Below are positions 1 to 7,715 of a DNA stretch of 48,626 nucleotides, in pieces (the first letter of the stretch is position 1; each line of letters begins with the position of its first letter). Source of the stretch: JANMOK01 sp031415055. Its GTDB lineage: Bacteria > Pseudomonadota > Alphaproteobacteria > Rhodobacterales > Rhodobacteraceae. The DNA is taken from assembly GCA_031415055.1 (NCBI GenBank), contig JANOQZ010000013.1, positions 1 through 48,626 of the forward strand, read 5' to 3'. The notes under the pieces are model-generated. The model was not told where the DNA came from, searched no databases, and worked only from the letters and a program-made list of their open reading frames with translations. The position numbers and the translations under genes were made by a program.

Positions 1-497
1 GCGCGGCCTTTATAAACGAACGAGGAATTGCGCGAGGTGACAGCAAAGGTCTTGAACCGGCTGAGGGCGGTGATGATGTCGTCAACGATGCCGTCGGCGA
101 AATAGTCCTGTTCCGGATCCCCGCCGAGATTGACGAAGGGCAAGACCGTGAGCACCGGCAGCGTTGGCGCGGGTGAGGTAGATTCGGGTTCATGCCGCAA
201 CAACCGATACCCGACCCTCGGCACTGTCACGATCCAGTCTTGACCGTCGGGCCTTGTCCCAAGGGCCTTGCGCAAGGTCGCGATTTGCACGGTCAGATTG
301 CCTTCCTCGACGATCACGCCGGGCCAAGTTGCCTCGAGTAATGCTGATTTGGTGACGGGTTGATGATCGGCGGCGATAAGGGTTTGCAACAATGCAACCG
401 CGCGTTGGCCCAAGCGCACGTCCGCCCCATTGCCGCGCAACAAACCACTGGCGGGGTCGAGTATGTAGGGGCCGATGCTTGAGCTTGGGTCTGACAT
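1..497 (-). CDS. CadC-like winged-helix regulator, N-terminal part (gene runs off the window)
   Basis: Reading the minus strand from the ATG at 497-495 gives an open frame that runs to the window edge (about 165 residues seen). Residues about 10-100 look like an OmpR/CadC winged-helix DNA-binding domain, with the typical segment EEGNLTVQIATLRKALG followed by a VPRVGYRL hairpin. After a Pro/Ser/Thr-rich linker the chain continues LPFVNLGGDPEQDYFADGI and DDIITALSRFKTF, the usual beginning of the TolB-like domain found in adenylate-cyclase-associated and TPR-containing regulators. A TPR C-terminus is likely but lies outside. The target genes cannot be told from here; the ABM-fold gene upstream is transcribed in the same direction. 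The family call is firm, the role is open. Confidence 0.85.
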   Translation of the reverse strand, partial: MSDPSSSIGPYILDPASGLLRGNGADVRLGQRAVALLQTLIAADHQPVTKSALLEATWPGVIVEEGNLTVQIATLRKALGTRPDGQDWIVTVPRVGYRLLRHEPESTSPAPTLPVLTVLPFVNLGGDPEQDYFADGIVDDIITALSRFKTFAVTSRNSSFVYKGR

Positions 498-574
498 AAG
501 CCAAGGTATAGCCCGTCGCGATGCAACCGCAAGCAGGTGTTCCTAGGCCATCGCAAGCCAAACCGCGCGCCGTC

Positions 575-868
575 TTAACCGAACTGTTGAACCTCTTCGC
601 CCGATACCGGGTCGGTCACGCCCAAGCCGCCGCCAAGGTCTTCGAGAATTCCGCGCATCTGGTCGAGGATGCCGATCATCGCCGGCCGTGCGGCAACAAT
701 CGCGTCCATACTGTCCCATTCGGCCACCAAGCAATAGCTACGGTCACCAGTTTTGATGATGTGGCCGCCGCGCATGCCGGGCATGTTGTTGTTGGGCTGG
801 TTAAGCTTTAGAAATTCCGCATCTTTCCCGGGTTTTACGCGCATGCGCACAACGTTGAATGCAGTCAT
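575..868 (-). CDS. Small ABM-fold (antibiotic biosynthesis monooxygenase-like) protein
   Basis: A 97-residue cytosolic protein with the dimeric alpha/beta-barrel pattern: an N-terminal strand TAFNVVRMRVKPGKDAEF, a central TGDRSYCLVAEWDSMDA strand-helix and a helical stretch before the C-terminus. The start at 868 is preferred over the upstream ATG at 886 because an AGGAGC ribosome site lies just before it. Members act as heme- or quinone-degrading monooxygenases or have no known substrate, and no catalytic residue here allows a choice. It lies 77 bp upstream of the CadC-like gene on the same strand and diverges from the MoaD-like gene. The 279 bp between 868 and 1148 shows no convincing gene. 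Confidence 0.7.
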   Translation of the reverse strand: MTAFNVVRMRVKPGKDAEFLKLNQPNNNMPGMRGGHIIKTGDRSYCLVAEWDSMDAIVAARPAMIGILDQMRGILEDLGGGLGVTDPVSGEEVQQFG

Positions 869-1147
869 TTTCAGCTCCTTTTGCAATTGTTGAAAGGCAA
901 GCAGGTGCTAGGGTTCGGTTACAGACCGTTGGGGACGGCGGACAGCGTTCATCCGCTTCAGTCCGGCGGCGGCAAGAAAGGCAGGACGATCCCGCCTGTC
1001 GCATCCGCGCATTGCGACAATAGCATTTGGCGGCAAAATCGCAACAAAACTGTGGACCGCTGCGTTCGGGGGCTCGCGAACACGCCACAGCGAGACACTT
1101 GCTTGAAGGGCCGCTCTGTCGCATCATCCGCTGCAATGGAGGATGTC

Positions 1148-1417
1148 TTGCCGCGTGTTACTTTTGGATCAAACTTGCAGAGGCATTTGCCGCGTCCCGT
1201 CAGCCAAGCCAGCGGAGCGACGGTGGGCGAGGTTTTGCGCAACCTGTTCCAAGCTGATAGTTTGCTGGGCACCTATGTGCTGGACGATCAGGGCCGGTTG
1301 CGCAAGCATGTGAATGTGTTCTTGAACAATCTGGCGATCAAAGATCGGGTACGTTTGAGCGATTTGGCGGTGGAATCCGACGAAATCTATGTGTTTCAGG
1401 CACTTTCAGGAGGGTGA
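1148..1417 (+). CDS. MoaD/ThiS-family ubiquitin-like beta-grasp protein with C-terminal Gly-Gly
   Basis: An 89-residue protein that begins at TTG 1148, five bases after a GGAGG at 1138-1142; an in-frame ATG at 1136 is the alternative. The N-terminus MPRVTFGSNLQRHL, the central GTYVLDDQGRLRKHVNVFLN and the ending EIYVFQALSGG match the ThiS/MoaD beta-grasp pattern, where the terminal glycine is adenylated by an E1-like enzyme and then thiocarboxylated or conjugated. No ThiF/MoeB-type E1 and no molybdopterin or thiamine gene is present in the window, so the usual pathways are not supported locally. The last codons double as the AGGAGGG ribosome site of the next gene, so the two are translationally linked. 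MoaD-like plus BNR pairs are a recurrent, functionally obscure association. Confidence 0.8.
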   Translation: MPRVTFGSNLQRHLPRPVSQASGATVGEVLRNLFQADSLLGTYVLDDQGRLRKHVNVFLNNLAIKDRVRLSDLAVESDEIYVFQALSGG

Positions 1418-1419
1418 AA

Positions 1420-2499
1420 ATGGCGGCAACATTGTTGGTGGGCACGCGCAAAGGGTTGTTCACGTTTCGCAAAAACGGCAAAGGCTGGCACGCAGGGCCG
1501 CCGAAATTCTTGGCCGAACCGGTTTCATCGCTGCTGCGCGATGCGCGTGACGGGGCGATGTATGTGGCGCTGAAACATGGGCATTTCGGGGTGAAGTTTC
1601 ACCGTTCGGATGACAATGGGGAAAGCTGGACCGAATATCCGGCGCCCGCCTATCCGGTTATCGAGGGTGACGACAAGGCGGCGTCGCTGGATATGATTTG
1701 GACGATGGTGCCCGGTGGCCCTGATCAACCGGGGTTGATTTGGGCAGGAACACTGCCAGGCGGATTGTTTCGCAGCGACAATCGTGGCGAAACGTGGAGC
1801 CTTGTCACCAGCCTTTGGGAGCGTGAGGAACGGGCGAAGTGGTTTGGCGGCGGCTATGATTACCCCGGTATCCATTCGATTCTGGTCGATCCGCGCGATA
1901 GTGCCAAACTGACACTGGGTGTTTCTTGTGGTGGGGTTTGGAAGTCTGACGATACTGGAGCGACTTGGCGGCAGGCCGGGCAAGGGCTACGTAGCGACTA
2001 TCTGCCACCTGATCTGGCCTATGACCCGGTCAGCCAAGACCCGCATTACATCGCCATCAGCGCCAATCATCCGGATCGGATTTGGTGCCAGCATCACAAC
2101 GGCATTTTCGTTTCACGCGATGGGGCAGAGACGTTTGACGAAATTCGCGATGTGAAACCTTCCGTATTTGGTTTTGGCGTGGCCGTCCATCCCGATGACC
2201 CCGACACGGCTTGGTTTGCCCCAGCGCAAAAGGATGAATACCGAGTGCCCGTTGACGGCAAAATGGTCGTCACGCGCACCACAGATGGTGGCAAGACGTT
2301 TGAGAGTTTGGACAAGGGTCTACCACAGGACGCAAGTTACGATCTGATCTATCGCCACGCTTTGACGGTGAATGGCGATGGCCGGCAGTTGGCAATGGGG
2401 TCAACCACTGGCAATTTGTGGTTGAGCGAGAATGGCGGCGATGATTGGACGCAACTCAGCGGACATCTGCCGCCAATTGCGCAGGTGGCTTTCGGGTGA
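1420..2499 (+). CDS. BNR-repeat beta-propeller protein (sialidase/VPS10-like fold)
   Basis: A 359-residue protein with no signal peptide and repeated Asp-box style motifs: SDDNGESWTEYP, SDNRGETWSLV, SDDTGATWRQAG, TTDGGKTFESL and SENGGDDWTQL. These are blades of a BNR (sialidase-like) propeller. Annotation pipelines often call such proteins exo-alpha-sialidase or glycosyl hydrolase, but the Arg triad of a true sialidase is not evident, so an enzymatic activity should not be assumed. ATG 1420 lies five bases after AGGAGGG and three bases after the MoaD-like stop codon, so the pair is one transcription unit. Its cytosolic location and its partner suggest a binding scaffold. Confidence 0.8.
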   Translation: MAATLLVGTRKGLFTFRKNGKGWHAGPPKFLAEPVSSLLRDARDGAMYVALKHGHFGVKFHRSDDNGESWTEYPAPAYPVIEGDDKAASLDMIWTMVPGGPDQPGLIWAGTLPGGLFRSDNRGETWSLVTSLWEREERAKWFGGGYDYPGIHSILVDPRDSAKLTLGVSCGGVWKSDDTGATWRQAGQGLRSDYLPPDLAYDPVSQDPHYIAISANHPDRIWCQHHNGIFVSRDGAETFDEIRDVKPSVFGFGVAVHPDDPDTAWFAPAQKDEYRVPVDGKMVVTRTTDGGKTFESLDKGLPQDASYDLIYRHALTVNGDGRQLAMGSTTGNLWLSENGGDDWTQLSGHLPPIAQVAFG

Positions 2500-2588
2500 A
2501 ACAGCCGTGACCTGCCTGTTATTCGGGCAAATCTAGGACGAAAGACGAAACTTTGCTTTATAGTTACCTCACGATCGCAACAATGGCT

Positions 2589-2602
2589 TGACCCTAGGGT
2601 CA
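2589..2602. promoter_or_regulatory. Perfect 14-bp palindrome upstream of the Anbu module
   Basis: TGACCCTAGGGTCA is a perfect inverted repeat lying between the BNR stop (2499) and the ATP-grasp gene, followed by a short T-run (2605-2609). Without a loop it is a poor hairpin, so an operator for a dimeric repressor is more likely than a terminator. No regulator gene beside it gives a candidate. Confidence 0.35.
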
Positions 2603-2631
2603 GGTTTTTCACCAATAACCTGTCTCGGTAA

Positions 2632-4065
2632 TTGAGTCCGAGCGTGGAGGGCACCATCGCGTTTTTTAACGAGATGTATGAAAGTGACAGCGTGCGTCAG
2701 CCTTATCAGCAATTGCTGGGTTGGGTGCAGTCGATGCCACCCGAATTGTTGGAACTGAAACGAGCCGAAGCGGAAGCATTGTTTCGTCGTATCGGCATCA
2801 CGTTTGCGGTGTATGGCGAAGGCAGTGACCCAGAACGTCTGATCCCGTTTGATCTGATGCCGCGCGTGTTTACCCATTTCGAATGGCAAAAATTGGAACG
2901 CGGGGTCAAGCAACGTGCGCAAGCATTGAACGCGTTTCTACGCGATGTTTATGGCCGGGCCGAAATTGTGCGGGCTGGGCTAATCCCCGCTTCGCTGGTG
3001 TTTGGCAACGCGGCGTTTGAACGGGCGGTTGTCGATTTCACCCCGCCAAAAAACGTTTATTCGCACATTGTGGGCGTTGATTTGGTGCGCACCGGCCCCG
3101 ACGAATTTTTTGTGTTGGAAGATAATTGCCGCACCCCTTCGGGGGTTTCCTACATGTTGGAAAACCGCGAGATCATGATGCGGATGTTTCCCGATCTGTT
3201 TCAACAGAACAGAATTGCACCTGTCGACGATTACCCCGACTTGCTGCGCCAAACGTTGCGAAGTGTGGCCCCGCTGCGCTGTGAAAGCGAACCTACCATA
3301 GTCATTCTAACGCCGGGGGCGCTGAACAGCGCCTATTACGAACATTCGTTCTTGGCCGATCTGATGGGGGTCGAATTGGTCGAAGGTCAGGACCTGTTCG
3401 TGGACGGTGACTTTGTTTTCATGCGCACAACCAGCGGTCCGCGGCGCGTTGATGTGATTTACCGCCGGATCGACGATGACTATCTTGACCCGCTGTGTTT
3501 TCGAGCGGATTCAATGTTGGGCGTGCCGGGATTGATGAACGTCTATCGCACCGGCGGCGTTTCGATTTGCTCGGCCCCCGGTGCGGGTGTGGCGGATGAC
3601 AAGGCAGTCTATACCTATGTGCCCGAAATGATTCGATTCTATTTGGGCGAGGAACCGGTTCTGCAAAATGTGCCGACTTGGCGGTGCAGCGAACACGGCG
3701 ATTTGGCACATGTTCTGGCCAATCTCGGCGAACTGGTGGTGAAAGAGGTGCATGGATCGGGCGGTTACGGCATGTTGGTTGGTCCTGCCTCCACCAAAGC
3801 GCAAATCGCTGCCTATGCCGAGCGGATCAAGGCCGACCCACATGATTTTATCGCGCAACCAACACTGGCTTTGTCCACTTGCCCGACGTTTGTCGACAAA
3901 GGCTTGGCACCGCGTCATGTCGATTTGCGACCCTATTGCTTGGTGGGCGAACAGATCCACCTCTGCCCCGGTGGCTTGACTCGTGTGGCATTGAAAGATG
4001 GGTCGTTGGTGGTCAATTCCTCGCAAGGTGGCGGGGTGAAAGACACTTGGGTTATGGTGGATTGA
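2632..4065 (+). CDS. Circularly permuted type-2 ATP-grasp protein (COG2308-like)
   Basis: The protein has up to 477 residues. Family hallmarks are seen in order: FFNEMY near the N-terminus, RIGITFAVYGEG, LIPFDLMPRVF, LEDNCRTPSGVSYMLENR, VDVIYRRIDDDYLDP, KEVHGSGGYGMLVGP and RHVDLRPYCLVGEQI. These proteins have a permuted ATP-grasp fold and are predicted to form amide or peptide bonds with ATP, but no product is established. The start is uncertain: TTG 2632 and GTG 2644 lack a good ribosome site, and ATC 2656 has one. The gene is followed after seven bases by the alpha-E gene; ATP-grasp, alpha-E, transglutaminase and Anbu are a known conserved set. Confidence 0.9.
   Translation: MSPSVEGTIAFFNEMYESDSVRQPYQQLLGWVQSMPPELLELKRAEAEALFRRIGITFAVYGEGSDPERLIPFDLMPRVFTHFEWQKLERGVKQRAQALNAFLRDVYGRAEIVRAGLIPASLVFGNAAFERAVVDFTPPKNVYSHIVGVDLVRTGPDEFFVLEDNCRTPSGVSYMLENREIMMRMFPDLFQQNRIAPVDDYPDLLRQTLRSVAPLRCESEPTIVILTPGALNSAYYEHSFLADLMGVELVEGQDLFVDGDFVFMRTTSGPRRVDVIYRRIDDDYLDPLCFRADSMLGVPGLMNVYRTGGVSICSAPGAGVADDKAVYTYVPEMIRFYLGEEPVLQNVPTWRCSEHGDLAHVLANLGELVVKEVHGSGGYGMLVGPASTKAQIAAYAERIKADPHDFIAQPTLALSTCPTFVDKGLAPRHVDLRPYCLVGEQIHLCPGGLTRVALKDGSLVVNSSQGGGVKDTWVMVD
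2645..2651 (+). promoter_or_regulatory. Strong Shine-Dalgarno inside the annotated ATP-grasp N-terminus
   Basis: TGGAGGG at 2645-2651 is the only strong ribosome site near the gene start. It is placed for initiation at an in-frame ATC codon (2656), four bases downstream. No ATG, GTG or TTG sits at the right distance. Confidence 0.4.
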
Positions 4066-4072
4066 GGATGCA

Positions 4073-5023
4073 ATGTTAAGCCGCACTGCCGAGAACCTGT
4101 TCTGGATCACCCGCTATATGGAGCGGGCCGAGACAACGGCACGGCTGCTGGAAGTCGGCTATCGCATCGCGTTGATGCCTAGTGCAGGCAAGGGCAACCG
4201 CAACGATTGGGAGAGCATTCTGGCGGCCTCCGGTGCTGTGGAACTTTACCGGCAGAAATACGGCGAACCCCAACAAGGTCGCGTTGAATCCTTCATGTTT
4301 TTTGACCGCGACAATCCCTCGTCCGTGGCGCGTTGCATTGAAAGTGCGCGTGACAATGGGCGGATTGTGCGCACGGCTTTGACCTCGGAAGTTTGGTTTG
4401 CCTTGAATGCAGCGTTCCAAGAATTGAAGGCAATCGAAGCCCGGCACAAGACCAAGGCCGACATTCCGACGCTTTGCGACTGGACCAAACGTAGCACCGC
4501 CTTGTTGCGTGGTGCGATTGAAAGCACGCAGTTACAGCAAGACGGATACGACTTTCTCAATCTTGGTTACTATCTGGAACGGGCCGATAACACGGCGCGG
4601 CTTTTGGACGTGAAATACTACGTCCTGTTGCCCGTGACCGACCGAGTTGGTGGGTCGCGTGACAACTATCAATGGACGACATTGCTGCGGGCCCTGTCGG
4701 CTTTTCGGGCGTTTCATTGGGCCTATGGCGGCGATTACACGCCCGGTAAAATTGCCCATTTCTTGATTTTGAACAAGGCCTGCCCGCGCTCGCTGCTGCA
4801 CTGCGCCGAGGAAGCCGTGCGCCATCTGGACCGGCTGGCGCTGGCCTATGGCAAAAAGACCAAGGCGCAGGAACTGGCCCGATTGGCGCTGGCGAAATTG
4901 GCGGAAACCGACGTTGACGAAATTGTAAGTGCGGGACTGCATGAATTTCTGACCAAGTTCATCCATGACAATGCTGAATTGGGGGCCGAAGTCGCCCAAT
5001 CGTATTTGTTCAGGGCCGCATGA
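4073..5023 (+). CDS. Alpha-E domain protein (COG2307-like)
   Basis: A 316-residue, mostly helical protein that opens with the family signature LSRTAENLFWITRYMERAE and carries the repeated companion motif FLNLGYYLERADNTARLLDV in its second half. The alpha-E domain has no established biochemical activity; it nearly always accompanies the permuted ATP-grasp enzyme, sometimes fused to it, so an accessory or substrate-presenting role is inferred. Its stop codon overlaps the next start (ATGA at 5020-5023), which indicates translational coupling with the transglutaminase. The length is normal for the family. Confidence 0.92.
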   Translation: MLSRTAENLFWITRYMERAETTARLLEVGYRIALMPSAGKGNRNDWESILAASGAVELYRQKYGEPQQGRVESFMFFDRDNPSSVARCIESARDNGRIVRTALTSEVWFALNAAFQELKAIEARHKTKADIPTLCDWTKRSTALLRGAIESTQLQQDGYDFLNLGYYLERADNTARLLDVKYYVLLPVTDRVGGSRDNYQWTTLLRALSAFRAFHWAYGGDYTPGKIAHFLILNKACPRSLLHCAEEAVRHLDRLALAYGKKTKAQELARLALAKLAETDVDEIVSAGLHEFLTKFIHDNAELGAEVAQSYLFRAA

Positions 5024-5841
5024 TGTTATTGCATGTGCGTCATGTGACGACCTATCGCTTTTCGGCCCCGGCGCGATTCATTGTGCAGAGCCACCGCTTG
5101 ATGCCGGCGCAGTTTCAGGGTCAGCGGGTTATTGATTGGCGCGTTTCGTCGCGTGATGCCGTTTTTGGCGGCTATTTCACCGATGCAGCAGGCGACCAAT
5201 TGCGGACCATGTCGGTTGCGGGACCGATGGACGAACTTGAAGTAGAGGTCGAGGGGACGGTTGAAACAAAGGATATGACCGGTGTCCTTACCGGGCATCG
5301 AGAGACGATTTCGCCTTTGGCCTATGCGCGACCGACGACTACAACGCGCACCGACGCGGCGCTGGCCAATTTAGCACAGTCGGCCTTGCAGGGGCGGACG
5401 GCAGAAACCGATTTGCAGCGGGCCCATCTATTATGTGCGGCTGTTGCTGGTGCAATTGAGTATCGCCCTGGGTCTACCAGCATGCAGACCACTGCCGCAC
5501 AGGCTTTGGCGCAGGGAATGGGGGTATGCCAAGACCATGCCCACGCGTTGATTGCCTTGGCGCTGTGGCACCGGATTCCGGCAAGGTATGCTTGCGGCTA
5601 TTTATATGTTCGCGGCGATGGAAGCGCCGAACTGGCAAGCCATGCCTGGGCCGAACTTTACGTCGGCGGTTTGGGATGGGTTGGCTTTGACCCGGCAAAC
5701 CTGTGCTGCCCCGATGAACGCTACATCCGCCTTGGATCGGGGGCCGATGCCTATGATGCTGCGCCGATCCGAGGGCAGAGCCACGGCGGCATTGCCGAAA
5801 GTCTTGACGTCACGGTTGCGGTTGAATCGATGCAGCAATAA
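5020..5841 (+). CDS. Transglutaminase-like cysteine protease family protein
   Basis: A 273-residue protein with an N-terminal beta-sandwich of the bacterial transglutaminase type (MLLHVRHVTTYRFSAPA) and a papain-fold core. The catalytic triad is visible: Cys170 in GVCQDHAHA, His208 in SHAWAELY and Asp224 in GFDPAN. Such proteins may hydrolyse or cross-link peptides; the substrate is not known. There is no signal peptide, so it should act in the cytosol along with its operon partners. A second ATG at 5023 is an alternative start. With Anbu downstream, the pair suggests two proteolytic steps in one pathway, which is an inference. Confidence 0.92.
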   Translation: MMLLHVRHVTTYRFSAPARFIVQSHRLMPAQFQGQRVIDWRVSSRDAVFGGYFTDAAGDQLRTMSVAGPMDELEVEVEGTVETKDMTGVLTGHRETISPLAYARPTTTTRTDAALANLAQSALQGRTAETDLQRAHLLCAAVAGAIEYRPGSTSMQTTAAQALAQGMGVCQDHAHALIALALWHRIPARYACGYLYVRGDGSAELASHAWAELYVGGLGWVGFDPANLCCPDERYIRLGSGADAYDAAPIRGQSHGGIAESLDVTVAVESMQQ

Positions 5842-5874
5842 GGTCCGCCAAAGTTTGCAGGGATTACGGGCACA

Positions 5875-6600
5875 ATGACGTATTGCGTTGGATTATTGCT
5901 GGAAGCGGGTTGTGTGCTGTTGTCGGATACGCGCACCAATGCCGGTTTGGACAACATATCGTCGTATCGGAAAATGTTCACTTTTGAAAAGCCGGGCGAG
6001 CGAGCGATTGTGATCCTGACGGCAGGCAGCCTGTCGGTGACGCAGACGACGATTGCTAGGTTGAATGACGGTATTCTGCACCCTGATCAAGACAAGGCCC
6101 GCTCGATTTTGGAAGCACAAACGATGCTGGAAGTCGCGGAAATTGTCGGCTCGACTTTGGCTGAAGTGACCACTGAAGTCGGCGAAAAGATGAGCCGCAT
6201 GAAGCAAAGCGCGACGGCCAGCATGTTGGTGGCGGGTCAGCGCAAGGGTGGGGCGATGCGGTTGTTTTTGCTGTATCCGGAAGGCAATTTCATCGAAGCG
6301 ACCAATGACACGCCGTTTTTGCAGATTGGTGAACACAAATACGGCAAGCCGATTTTGGATAGGGTTGTGAAGCGCAACACGACGCTGGAAGACGCCCGAA
6401 AGGCGGTGCTGTTGTCGATGGATTCGACGCTGCGCTCGAACCTGTCGGTCGGCATGCCGCTGGATTTGTGCGTGATCCGCGAAGGCGATTGCAAAGTGTC
6501 GCAACAGGAACGCATTGAAGCAGGCAACGAAAAATTTGCCGCCATGTCGCAGGCGTGGAGCGATGCTCTGCGCGACGCGTTCAAGCGCATTTCGATTTGA
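5875..6600 (+). CDS. anbu: Anbu, proteasome-like Ntn-hydrolase (ancestral beta-subunit family)
   Basis: A 241-residue Ntn-hydrolase of the proteasome superfamily. Removal of the start Met exposes Thr2 (MTYCVG) as the nucleophile. Asp18, Arg20 (SDTRTNAG) and Lys33 (YRKMF) sit where Asp17, Arg19 and Lys33 lie in proteasome beta subunits. The phrase LLSDTRTNAGLDNISSYRKM is typical of Anbu rather than HslV or the 20S beta subunit. Published Anbu proteins form open-ring or lock-washer oligomers with weak or unknown peptidase specificity. The gene follows the transglutaminase by 33 bp and completes the four-gene module. No AAA unfoldase is encoded nearby. Confidence 0.93.
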   Translation: MTYCVGLLLEAGCVLLSDTRTNAGLDNISSYRKMFTFEKPGERAIVILTAGSLSVTQTTIARLNDGILHPDQDKARSILEAQTMLEVAEIVGSTLAEVTTEVGEKMSRMKQSATASMLVAGQRKGGAMRLFLLYPEGNFIEATNDTPFLQIGEHKYGKPILDRVVKRNTTLEDARKAVLLSMDSTLRSNLSVGMPLDLCVIREGDCKVSQQERIEAGNEKFAAMSQAWSDALRDAFKRISI

Positions 6601-6613
6601 TTTGGCCGTTTCG

Positions 6614-7309
6614 ATGAGTGGTTTTGCTTTTAGCCCTGCAGCGCAAGCTTCCGTTGCCATCGCCAACAGCGACAAACGGTTTCCTGTGCGGCGGATTTAT
6701 TGCGTTGGGCGCAACTATGCCGAACACGTGCGCGAGATGGGCAATGACCCGGAAAAGTCGGTGCCGTTTTTCTTTGGCAAACCTGCCGATGCTTTGGTGG
6801 AAAGCGGGGCGTCGATCCCGTACCCGGTTGGCACCAGTAATCTGCACCACGAGATTGAATTGGTTGTGGCGATTGGCGAGGGTGGGGTTGAAATTTCGCA
6901 GGAGAACGCGCTTGGCCACGTCTGGGGGTATGCGGTGGGAATTGACCTGACGCGCCGCGACGTTCAGGCGGCGGCAAAGGCTGCTGGCCGACCGTGGGAT
7001 ATGGCCAAAGGCTTTGACAATTCAGCCCCGATTGCCGCGATCAGCCCGGTTGCTGACTGCGGGCACCTGTCGAAAGGCCGCATTTGGCTGGCGGTTGATG
7101 GCGAGATTCGGCAGGAATCGGACATTGCGCTGATGATTTGGAGCGTGCCCGAGATCATTTCAGCCCTGTCCGCGCAAATTTCGCTACGGCCCGGCGACTT
7201 GATCATGACCGGCACACCGCAAGGGGTAGGGCCAATTTTACGGGGCCAATCCATTACTGGCGGTATCGACAGGCTGTTAAACATAAATGTTAATATCACG
7301 GCCCCGTGA
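6614..7309 (+). CDS. Fumarylacetoacetate hydrolase family protein
   Basis: A 231-residue protein that starts at ATG 6614, 13 bp after the Anbu stop. It shows the FAH-fold landmarks: RIYCVGRNYAEHVREMG, FFFGKPADAL, the metal-binding segment HHEIELVVAIGEG, GYAVGIDLTRRDVQ and the C-terminal PGDLIMTGTPQGVG. Members are Mg-dependent hydrolases or decarboxylases acting on acylpyruvates, oxaloacetate or related C-C bonds; the substrate cannot be told here. The short gap suggests co-transcription with the Anbu module, though FAH genes are not a standard part of it. An upstream in-frame extension overlaps the Anbu coding end and is rejected. Confidence 0.9.
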   Translation: MSGFAFSPAAQASVAIANSDKRFPVRRIYCVGRNYAEHVREMGNDPEKSVPFFFGKPADALVESGASIPYPVGTSNLHHEIELVVAIGEGGVEISQENALGHVWGYAVGIDLTRRDVQAAAKAAGRPWDMAKGFDNSAPIAAISPVADCGHLSKGRIWLAVDGEIRQESDIALMIWSVPEIISALSAQISLRPGDLIMTGTPQGVGPILRGQSITGGIDRLLNINVNITAP

Positions 7310-7469
7310 TTGCGAACGGTTTGCAGAATCAGTTAAACCGCGCTATGCATTTACTTAAGCGTGGGGGCGCTTTCCAGAATATTTGAATTGTCCTTGAAGG
7401 CATTCCCTCGTGGTATCCGGCTGTGTTCAGTCGGCTTTGCGTAAAACGATCCAGCGTTGGGGGAAGTAA

Positions 7470-7631
7470 ATGCGTACTTATTTGCTACAGGATCAAAGGT
7501 ATCATTCGAGCAATCGGGATGATGCAGGGGTGTCGGTAGTTGTTGTGTTCCTTGTTGCATTGATGGCCACTTTGACGGTGCGCTATCTGAATTTGCCACT
7601 CGATGCGGCATTTTTGGGTTTGCCCGGCTGA
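7470..7631 (+). CDS. 53-residue single-span membrane protein
   Basis: A small open frame that opens with an ATG seven bases after a GGGGGAAG ribosome site. The hydrophilic N-terminus (about 20 residues, rich in Asp, Ser and Arg) is followed by a hydrophobic stretch VSVVVVFLVALMATLTV and a short tail. I do not recognise a family. The ribosome site, the membrane segment and the strong terminator about 50 bp downstream support it as a real gene. It stands alone between the FAH gene and a convergent regulator. Confidence 0.55.
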   Translation: MRTYLLQDQRYHSSNRDDAGVSVVVVFLVALMATLTVRYLNLPLDAAFLGLPG

Positions 7632-7681
7632 AGCCTCAGTGAGGCGTTGTAAAAAAGGTTCGTCCGGTGCTGAAATTTAGG

Positions 7682-7715
7682 AATGACGGGGCAAAACCCC
7701 GTCATTTCATTTTTT
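7682..7715 (+). terminator. Rho-independent terminator
   Basis: A perfect 10-bp stem (AATGACGGGG / CCCCGTCATT, 7682-7691 and 7697-7706) with a CAAAA loop is followed by TCATTTTTT. It ends transcription from the small membrane gene. It overlaps the stop codon of the convergent GlxA-type gene, which ends inside the stem at 7702. Confidence 0.85.

Noticed and set aside
881..1147. N-terminal extension of the MoaD-like open frame
   Set aside because: The extra 89 residues show no family pattern, and a good ribosome site with TTG at 1148 gives the expected family N-terminus.
1420..2499. True secreted sialidase
   Set aside because: There is no signal peptide or visible arginine triad, and it is coupled to a cytosolic ubiquitin-like protein.
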